Origin: Cyanobacteria bacterium UBA8803
Lineage (GTDB): Bacteria > Cyanobacteriota > Cyanobacteriia > Cyanobacteriales > Coleofasciculaceae
Reading direction: 5' to 3'
Assembly (NCBI GenBank): GCA_003505715.1
Contig: DNXU01000103.1
Coordinates: forward strand, 18,384-33,894
Length of the DNA: 15,511 nt
Shown here: piece after piece, positions 7,947 through 13,511 of the stretch
Position numbering within the stretch: the stretch's first letter is position 1
Layout of the letters: each line of letters starts with the position of its first letter
Notes under the pieces: generated by a model
What the model saw: only the letters and a program-made list of their open reading frames with translations
What the model was told of the DNA's origin: nothing
Databases searched by the model: none
Made by a program: the position numbers and the translations under genes

Positions 7947-9065
7947 TTAGCTTGTTATTTGATAAGTCTCTGGGCTATTTACGAGCTTAACTTTGTGACT
8001 CCATTGGATAGAAGGTTTCTCAATTACGTGCCACATCAGTGCCGCAAAAACACTACAGATCATCAGTGTTAATATTAAACAAAGGGCTTCACTGAAAATA
8101 GAACGGTTTAACAGTTTATACCCCAAGAAAAATGTCACACCAGTGATCGGATTGTGGTTCAGGTACAAGCTGTAAGATATCAGACCCAAAAATTGTAACC
8201 ATCGCCAGTTCAACCAATCTTGCATGTGATTTGCTCGTCCTACTTCTAGTAGTAGTATGGCCACGATGACAGAGGTAAGTGTAAAAGATGAACTTTGGAG
8301 CGTCCCAGCAGTAAACAGCAGTGCTGAATAGAAGTAAAACCAGCTAAGCCTCAATTGATGGTTCCATGCCCAATAAGCAAAAACTCCCAGTAGAAAACTA
8401 TACCATAAGGGCAAAAATATTCCAGGCATATTATTGTTTTGCCAGACACCCAGAGGAAAAATAGCGGCGATCCCAGCAGCAGGGAAAAAGACAACTGCTT
8501 TACCCAAATGCCACTTCCATGAATAATCTATCCACTGCCCTAACCCTAATAAGGCACAGAAAACTAAATAGAATTGTACTTCCAAACACAATGTCCAATA
8601 AATATAGTTGAAATTGTCTAGATTCAAAATGCCCTGTAAATAAACTAAATGAGCTAACAGCTTCTGTAAGAACAGAGGGTTATTCATCACTTCAAAAGCC
8701 TCGCCTTTAACCTGGGCAGAGATCCAGGCCAAGCTAAGAACTACAAAGATAGATGCATAATAGGGCGGAGTAAGCCGAGTCATCCTACGCAGTGTGAAAC
8801 GGCCAAAGTAAGACAAGTCAATTTTGGCTTTACGCAGCGAGTGCGCAATCACGAAACCACTAAGAACAAAAAAAATGGGTACACCAAGGTGACCCCACTT
8901 GAACACCACAGCTGTAAGCCAGTTGGGCAACAGGGCAGTTAAGTGAGTCAAATGATTGGCAGCTTCAGCATGGAACAACACTACCCACAAGGCAGCAATG
9001 CCTCGCAGAGCATCGAGGAAGTGGAAATGGACTTTAGGCTTGGAGGTTGAGATTTCCGCATTCAT
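7947..9065 (-). CDS. Acyltransferase-3 family membrane O-acyltransferase, copy 1
   Basis: This 372-residue multipass membrane protein of the acyltransferase-3 (OafA/NodX-like, PF01757) family typically adds acetyl or another acyl group to sugars of surface glycans at the cytoplasmic membrane. The family landmarks are present: LDALRGIAALWVVLFH (17-32) with the conserved His32, FFVLSGFVIA (65-74), the Arg-rich loop FTLRRMTRLTPPYY (90-103), WTLCLEVQFYL (near 148-158), and a C-terminal LISYSLYLNH then WHVIEKP. About ten hydrophobic segments are visible. It is the downstream member of a tandem pair; its first 32 residues and last ~25 are identical to copy 2. The leader contains CAGGGAAG about 10 bases before the ATG, shared with copy 2. 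It lies about 70 bases before the oxidoreductase gene in the same operon. The acyl donor and acceptor are unknown. Confidence 0.92.
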   Translation of the reverse strand: MNAEISTSKPKVHFHFLDALRGIAALWVVLFHAEAANHLTHLTALLPNWLTAVVFKWGHLGVPIFFVLSGFVIAHSLRKAKIDLSYFGRFTLRRMTRLTPPYYASIFVVLSLAWISAQVKGEAFEVMNNPLFLQKLLAHLVYLQGILNLDNFNYIYWTLCLEVQFYLVFCALLGLGQWIDYSWKWHLGKAVVFFPAAGIAAIFPLGVWQNNNMPGIFLPLWYSFLLGVFAYWAWNHQLRLSWFYFYSALLFTAGTLQSSSFTLTSVIVAILLLEVGRANHMQDWLNWRWLQFLGLISYSLYLNHNPITGVTFFLGYKLLNRSIFSEALCLILTLMICSVFAALMWHVIEKPSIQWSHKVKLVNSPETYQITS

Positions 9066-9091
9066 GGGGTAATTGCTTCCCTGATAATTAA

Positions 9092-9126
9092 GCAGAAGGC
9101 AGAAGGTTGAAGGTTGAAGGCAGAAG
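9092..9126. repeat. Heptad short tandem repeat (STRR-like), five units
   Basis: Five consecutive 7-base units read GCAGAAG, GCAGAAG, GTTGAAG, GTTGAAG, GCAGAAG between the two acyltransferase genes. Degenerate heptamer tandem repeats of this kind (STRR) are known from intergenic regions of filamentous cyanobacteria. They are too short and spacer-less for a CRISPR array. The tract directly abuts the left copy of the inverted 57-bp repeat. Confidence 0.85.
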
Positions 9127-9130
9127 GGAA

Positions 9131-9187
9131 TAAAGATTGTAAAGTAAGCTTTTTAACCTTCTTTAAAATAGTGGGTTATTTCCGCCG
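9131..9187. repeat. Left copy of a ~57-bp inverted repeat pair
   Basis: The reverse complement of this stretch matches 11530-11585 with one single-base gap and about three mismatches. Shared blocks include CGGCGGAAATAACCCAC and GGTTAAAAAGCTTACTTTAC when read on the right copy's strand. It lies between the two acyltransferase genes, immediately upstream of copy 1 and at the 3' side of copy 2. The two copies bracket copy 2 and the GT2 gene. Confidence 0.9.
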
Positions 9188-9207
9188 CGCTGTACCAGAC
9201 GCTCATC

Positions 9208-10332
9208 TTAGCTTGTTATTTGATAAGTCTCTGGGCTATTTACCAGCTTAACTTTGTGACTCCATTGGATAGAAGGTTTTTCGATTAAGTGCCACATCAG
9301 TGCTGCAAAAACAACACAGCTAAGGATTGCTGCTATCAAGCAAAGGATTTCGCTCCAAACCGAATGGTTTAACAACTTATATCCCAGAAAAAATGTTGCC
9401 CCAACAATAGGAGTATGGGTGAGGTAAAGACTGTAGGAAATTAGACCTAGGAATTGTAGCCATCGCCAGCTTAACCAATCTTGCATCCGATTAGCTCGTC
9501 CTACTTCTAGTAAGATTAGGGCAACAATCACGGAGGCGCTTGTAAACATCGATCTGGTGCTACTAGCGATCGCTGCTGCCATGAGAAGTGTGCCATAGGA
9601 GTAACAGAAGATAGGCTTCCAGCTATTTTTCCATGACCAATAGGCAAAGACTCCCAGCAGGAAAGTATGCCATAACGGTAAAAATATTACAGGTCTGCCA
9701 GTATCGGGAAAGACGCCTAGAGGAAAAAGCGCTGCCACTATAGCAGCAGGAGCAAATACAGCTACTCGAGCGTAGGGCAAGTTTCGTGAATGTTCCAGCC
9801 ACTGTGCTAGACCAAGTAACGCACAGAAGACCAAATAGAATTGTACTTCCAGACATAGTGTCCAGTAAACATCGTTGATGTTCTCCAGCCCAAAAATATC
9901 CTGTAGATATACTAGATGAGCCAACAGTCTCTGTAAGGACAACGGCTTATACATTGGTGCAAAAGCTTCACCTTTAGCCTGGGACGAGATAAAGGCAAAA
10001 CCTAGTACTACAACAATTGATGCATAATAGGGCGGAGTCAGCCGAGTTAACCGACGCAGAGCGAAACGGCCAAAGTAAGAAAAGTCAATTTTGGCTTTAC
10101 GCAGCGAGTGCGCAATCACGAAACCACTTAGCACAAAGAATATGGGTACACCAAGGTGACCACGCTCAAACACCACAACTGTAAACCACTTAGGTAAGAA
10201 GGGACTTAAGTGAACAAGACGGTCATCTGGTTCAATATGAAATAAAACTACCCACAAAGCTGCAATGCCCCGTAGAGCATCAAGGAAGTGGAAATGAACT
10301 TTAGGCTTGGAGGTTGAGATTTCCGCATTCAT
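9208..10332 (-). CDS. Acyltransferase-3 family membrane O-acyltransferase, copy 2
   Basis: This 374-residue paralogue of the neighbouring gene is a multipass membrane acyltransferase expected to O-acylate sugars of an extracellular or lipid-linked glycan. It keeps all the family landmarks: LDALRGIAALWVVLFH (17-32, conserved His32), GHLGVPIFFVLSGFVIAH, the Arg loop FALRRLTRLTPPYY (90-103), WTLCLEVQFYL, LISYSLYLTH and WHLIEKP. By eye roughly two-thirds of residues match copy 1. Differences are concentrated in residues 33-57, 105-150 and 165-260, the loops and helices most likely to touch the acceptor, so the two enzymes may acylate different positions or sugars. It follows the GT2 gene by 75 bases. 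The copy 2 plus GT2 block is flanked by the inverted repeat pair. Confidence 0.92.
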   Translation of the reverse strand: MNAEISTSKPKVHFHFLDALRGIAALWVVLFHIEPDDRLVHLSPFLPKWFTVVVFERGHLGVPIFFVLSGFVIAHSLRKAKIDFSYFGRFALRRLTRLTPPYYASIVVVLGFAFISSQAKGEAFAPMYKPLSLQRLLAHLVYLQDIFGLENINDVYWTLCLEVQFYLVFCALLGLAQWLEHSRNLPYARVAVFAPAAIVAALFPLGVFPDTGRPVIFLPLWHTFLLGVFAYWSWKNSWKPIFCYSYGTLLMAAAIASSTRSMFTSASVIVALILLEVGRANRMQDWLSWRWLQFLGLISYSLYLTHTPIVGATFFLGYKLLNHSVWSEILCLIAAILSCVVFAALMWHLIEKPSIQWSHKVKLVNSPETYQITS

Positions 10333-10407
10333 GGGTGTAAGTGCTTCCCTGATTATTCTTGACCATTACACTGGCATCAATTGCTGCTGAGCTGGATCTT
10401 ATTGCTA

Positions 10408-11427
10408 TTAACACTCCGCTCCTTCAGTTATCGGTTTCTTGTATTCGATCAGATGTGCCTGCTTACCTCGCCAGCGTGTTAGCCAGTATTGCAGTTGCCC
10501 AATGGCCTCTGGCAGCTTAGCCAAGACACACCAAAAAGCATATAACCTGGCATGGGATGGCGGATCGCCATACCGCCTACGATAACGATATACCCGCCAC
10601 ATCAGAATTGGGTAACCTGCGAATAATAATAGGCTCAATCCCCAAGTGAACCCCGCACATCCCAAAGCAATCAGGGGTAAAATCATTCCCCAGATCCAAC
10701 GACTGAAATTTTCCCGCGCCATATATCGCTCCGGTGAGGCACCATGGAGGGCTTTACCTGCCGCCATTGCCCAGCCACCACGAATGGCTCGCTTCCACCA
10801 CTGGCTGAACTTCAGCATCGCCGCATCGTGCAGCGTCATGTCAGCATCAAGGCGCTGAATTTTCCACCCCCGCTGGCGCAAGCGGACACACATTTCTGGT
10901 TCTTCTCCAGCAATGAGTGCTTCGTTGTAACCGTTGACCTCTCGAATAGCACTAACTCGTATTAAAGCATCACCCCCACAAGCTTTTGCTTCACCCACAG
11001 GCGTGTTCCATTCCATATCCGCTAGCCGATTGTAAATTGAAGCATCAGGAAATCGCTCGTAACGACGACCGCAGACAACGGCTAATTTTTCATCACAGTC
11101 AAGGGTTACCATTGCCTGTGAAATCCACCCCTCCATGAGTTCGCAGTCTCCATCGATAAACTGCACGTACTCAATATCGCTAAAGTGTTCCACCAAGTCT
11201 TTAAACCCAGCATTGCGCCCCCGTGCCATTGTAAAGGGCACTGACATATCTAAGGCGATCGCTCTGACACCCAGCGATTCAGCCACTGCCATGCTGCCAT
11301 CTGTAGAACCTGAATCAACATAGACAATCGGCACCTCATTAGGAATTTGCGCTATCAAAGATTTCAGGCAACGAACCAGCCGTTCGCCCTCGTTTCTGCC
11401 TATGGTGACTACGCCAATCCTACTCAT
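10408..11427 (-). CDS. GT2 family glycosyltransferase with C-terminal membrane segments
   Basis: This 339-residue GT-A fold glycosyltransferase of family 2 starts with the strand IGVVTIGRNEGERL, followed by VYVDSGSTDGS (35-45), which binds the nucleotide. The metal-binding DxD is D92-G-D94 in FIDGDCE. GGDALIRVSAIREVNGY (151-167) and the acidic EEPE (175-178) with LRQRGWKI form the acceptor/catalytic end of the domain. Two hydrophobic stretches at about 244-261 and 263-280 anchor the C-terminus in the membrane, followed by a basic loop (YRYRRRYG) and an amphipathic tail. It probably adds a sugar to a lipid carrier-linked glycan. It is the first gene of the long minus-strand run, and 219 bases separate it from the divergent aminotransferase, so the operon promoter should lie there. 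The donor sugar is not identifiable. Confidence 0.9.
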   Translation of the reverse strand: MSRIGVVTIGRNEGERLVRCLKSLIAQIPNEVPIVYVDSGSTDGSMAVAESLGVRAIALDMSVPFTMARGRNAGFKDLVEHFSDIEYVQFIDGDCELMEGWISQAMVTLDCDEKLAVVCGRRYERFPDASIYNRLADMEWNTPVGEAKACGGDALIRVSAIREVNGYNEALIAGEEPEMCVRLRQRGWKIQRLDADMTLHDAAMLKFSQWWKRAIRGGWAMAAGKALHGASPERYMARENFSRWIWGMILPLIALGCAGFTWGLSLLLFAGYPILMWRVYRYRRRYGDPPSHARLYAFWCVLAKLPEAIGQLQYWLTRWRGKQAHLIEYKKPITEGAEC

Positions 11428-11529
11428 ACTTTTCGAGCCAATGGCAATCTAAGGTTTGCTTTAGAAAAACTAACGGAATTTCCAACAATAAACCTCTCCG
11501 TAAATTTTTTCTTAAATATTATCTCTAAT

Positions 11530-11585
11530 CGGCGGAAATAACCCACCATTTAAAAAAGGTTAAAAAGCTTACTTTACAAGCTTTA
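11530..11585. repeat. Right copy of a ~57-bp inverted repeat pair
   Basis: This is the inverted counterpart of 9131-9187. It lies in the divergent gap between the GT2 gene and the aminotransferase gene. Just outside it is CTGCCTCCTACC, which resembles a remnant of the heptad repeat that abuts the left copy, so both may be copies of one composite intergenic element. Confidence 0.9.
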
Positions 11586-11646
11586 CTGCCTCCTACCTGC
11601 GTTCGACTGAGCGCGGTTCGGACTTCTACTTCACGGAGTTGAATCG

Positions 11647-12960
11647 GTGCCAACCAATCTTGAAGCCTTCTGGATGCCCTTCACAGCCAATCAGCAGTTT
11701 AAAGCCAACCCGCGCTTGCTGGCAGCTGCTCAAGATATGCACTATACTACCGCTGATGGCCGCCAAATCCTGGACGGCACGGCAGGACTTTGGTGCGTGA
11801 ATGCGGGTCACTGCCGCCCTAAAATTGTTGAGGCAATTCAAAAGCAAGTTGGACACCTCGACTATGCTCCTCCCTTCCAAATGGGTCATCCCGATGCCTT
11901 TGAACTAGCGGAACGCTTAGTGCAAATGATGCCGGGAGGACATTTTGACCATGTATTTTATGGCAACTCCGGTTCGGAAGCCGTCGAGTCAGCCCTAAAA
12001 ATTGCGATCGCCTATCATCGAGTGCGCGGTGAAGGGTCTCGCGTGCGCTTGATTGGTAGGGAACGCGGCTATCATGGGGTTGGTTTTGGGGGAATTTCTG
12101 TAGGCGGTATTGCTCCCAACCGCAAGTTCTTCGGCAGTTTGCTACCTGGGGTCGATCACCTACCCCACACTCATAATCTCGAACATAATGCTTTCAGTCG
12201 CGGTCAACCCCAGTGGGGCGCTCATTTAGTTGATGAACTCGAACGGATAGTAGCATTGCATGACTCCTCAACCATTGCTGCCGTAATAGTTGAGCCCGTT
12301 GCTGGTTCTACTGGGGTACTGGTGCCGCCAGTGGGTTATTTAAAACGCCTGCGTTCTATCTGCGATAAATACGGCATTCTGCTAATTTTTGATGAGGTGA
12401 TTACGGGGTTTGGGCGTCTCGGTGCCAGTTTCGCTACGGAGTACTTTGGAGTTGTTCCGGACATGGTGACGGTAGCCAAAGGCATTACCAACGGGACGGT
12501 GCCGATGGGAGCGGTGTTTACCCGTCAAGGTATTTACGATGCTTTTATGGAGGCAGCTCCAGCCAATTCTATTGAACTATTCCACGGTTATACTTATTCG
12601 GGTCATCCGTTAGCTTGTGCTGCTGCTCTAGCTACCTTAGAGGTTTACCGAGAAGAGGACTTATTTAAACGAGCTGGGGAACTGGCGAGTTATTGGGAAG
12701 AGGCGGTACATTCTCTGCAAGGTTTACCCCATGTTATTGATATCCGCAATTTGGGACTAGTGGCGGCGATAGAGTTGGAACCCAGACCCGGAAAACCATC
12801 AGCACGAGGCATGGACTGCCTTCAGCGCTGTTATGAAACTGGTTTGCTGATCCGCATCACCGGAGACATTATTGCCTTATCTCCACCTTTAATTATTCAA
12901 AAAGAGCAAATTGACCAAATGATTGAGATGCTGGGAGATGTATTGAAGGAGTTACCCTAG
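11647..12960 (+). CDS. Omega-amino acid (beta-alanine)--pyruvate aminotransferase, class III
   Basis: This 437-residue PLP-dependent class-III transaminase moves the terminal amino group of beta-alanine or a related omega-amine to pyruvate, in the cytosol. It carries the features of Pseudomonas omega-amino acid:pyruvate aminotransferase: WMPFTANQQFKA (9-20), LDGTAGLWCVNAGH, LDYAPPFQMGHP, NSGSEA for the phosphate (107-112), ERGYHGVGFGG, VDHLPHT, VIVEPVAGSTGVLVPP, the PLP-nitrogen Asp249 in FDEVITGFGRLG and the Schiff-base Lys278 in VAKGITNGTVPMGAV. HGYTYSGHPLACAA and an Arg near the C-terminus (LLIRITGDI) complete the active site. The start is GTG at 11647, with GGAG 8 bases upstream and the expected N-terminal length for the family. 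It is divergent from the polysaccharide operon, so a link to it (an amino sugar or beta-alanine supply) is only a guess. Confidence 0.93.
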   Translation: MPTNLEAFWMPFTANQQFKANPRLLAAAQDMHYTTADGRQILDGTAGLWCVNAGHCRPKIVEAIQKQVGHLDYAPPFQMGHPDAFELAERLVQMMPGGHFDHVFYGNSGSEAVESALKIAIAYHRVRGEGSRVRLIGRERGYHGVGFGGISVGGIAPNRKFFGSLLPGVDHLPHTHNLEHNAFSRGQPQWGAHLVDELERIVALHDSSTIAAVIVEPVAGSTGVLVPPVGYLKRLRSICDKYGILLIFDEVITGFGRLGASFATEYFGVVPDMVTVAKGITNGTVPMGAVFTRQGIYDAFMEAAPANSIELFHGYTYSGHPLACAAALATLEVYREEDLFKRAGELASYWEEAVHSLQGLPHVIDIRNLGLVAAIELEPRPGKPSARGMDCLQRCYETGLLIRITGDIIALSPPLIIQKEQIDQMIEMLGDVLKELP

Positions 12961-13511
12961 ACTGTTAAGTAATGCTAAAAACGCAGTGCTTTTCCATTAA
13001 TGATTTCATCCTTTAGGGGGAGCGCCTATCTACCTAAAGAGGTGTTACGCTGTGGTAAGAAATATGCTGCATCAACCCTCACGCTCTTTGTCATGAGTCT
13101 AGTTTGTGAGAGTGAACTTCCTACCAGGTTGCACTCTAGAAATGTTATTGAGTGGTGCGTTCTATCAACTTTGTCTGAGTATTGATTATTAACCAGCTTG
13201 TGTCATTCGGGTGCGAGAGGAAAAAGAGCTAGCTCTCCCCTTTTTTTTGGTCAGGGGGGACAAGTGCGTAAGTCCTGTTCTGAGGGTTAAGCATTGCGGA
13301 ATGTATGTCTAGGTGCGGGCTATCAATTAATCGCCCCAATGCTTTATCCCTACAACCATCAATCTTTGCAAATATTCTCCACTTATCCGGATCTAGATTG
13401 ACACTAGCAGGTAAGTAGAGAGCAGCATCTTGACTCTTGAGACTGCCTAAAAGAGTGAGGGGATCAGCTATTCAGGTTGTCCAGAAGTAGCCATCTAGGG
13501 AATCACAAATC
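12961..13511. other. 551-bp gap without a recognisable gene
   Basis: Between the aminotransferase stop and the caspase-like gene I find no convincing reading frame. A 61-codon frame at 13000-13185 matches no family I recognise. There is a short inverted repeat (CTTTAGG...CCTAAAG, about 13012-13040) and the small palindrome AGAGCTAGCTCT (13225-13236) with an 8-T run at 13241-13248, which might help end aminotransferase transcription. A TTGACA hexamer at 13398 lacks a matching -10 box. The promoter of the caspase-like gene should lie here but cannot be placed. Confidence 0.6.

Larger units (their letters stand above)
7941..10351. repeat. Tandem duplication unit containing two acyltransferase genes
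   Basis: Two direct copies, about 7941-9083 and 9202-10351, each hold one acyltransferase gene plus a few bases of leader and trailer. The 3' end segments (7941-8018 against 9202-9279) differ at one base in 78. The 5' ends around the start codons differ at only about two bases in 59. A central stretch of about 90 bases (starting near 8801 and 10068) is also almost identical. The intervening parts are clearly diverged, giving a mosaic. Confidence 0.85.

Noticed and set aside
9092..9126. Heptad tract as a CRISPR array
   Set aside because: Units are 7 bases with no spacers, and no cas genes are nearby.
9623..9856. 77-codon minus-strand reading frame inside acyltransferase copy 2
   Set aside because: Alternate-frame shadow of a membrane protein gene; the conserved acyltransferase frame explains the coding signal.
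11601..11626. GTTCGACTGAGCGC stretch as a palindromic intergenic repeat
   Set aside because: It resembles a palindrome common in cyanobacterial intergenic DNA, but its second arm is too degraded here to pair well, and no second copy is in the window.
13000..13185. 61-codon plus-strand reading frame in the gap after the aminotransferase
   Set aside because: No recognisable motif, no clear Shine-Dalgarno, and composition not distinct from non-coding sequence. More likely chance.
13225..13248. Palindrome AGAGCTAGCTCT followed by an 8-T run, as an intrinsic terminator
   Set aside because: The hairpin can form only about four base pairs around a four-base loop, and four C residues separate it from the T-run. 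It lies about 265 bases past the stop, too weak to call.
13398..13426. TTGACA hexamer as a -35 box for the caspase-like gene
   Set aside because: No acceptable -10 hexamer at 16-18 bases downstream.
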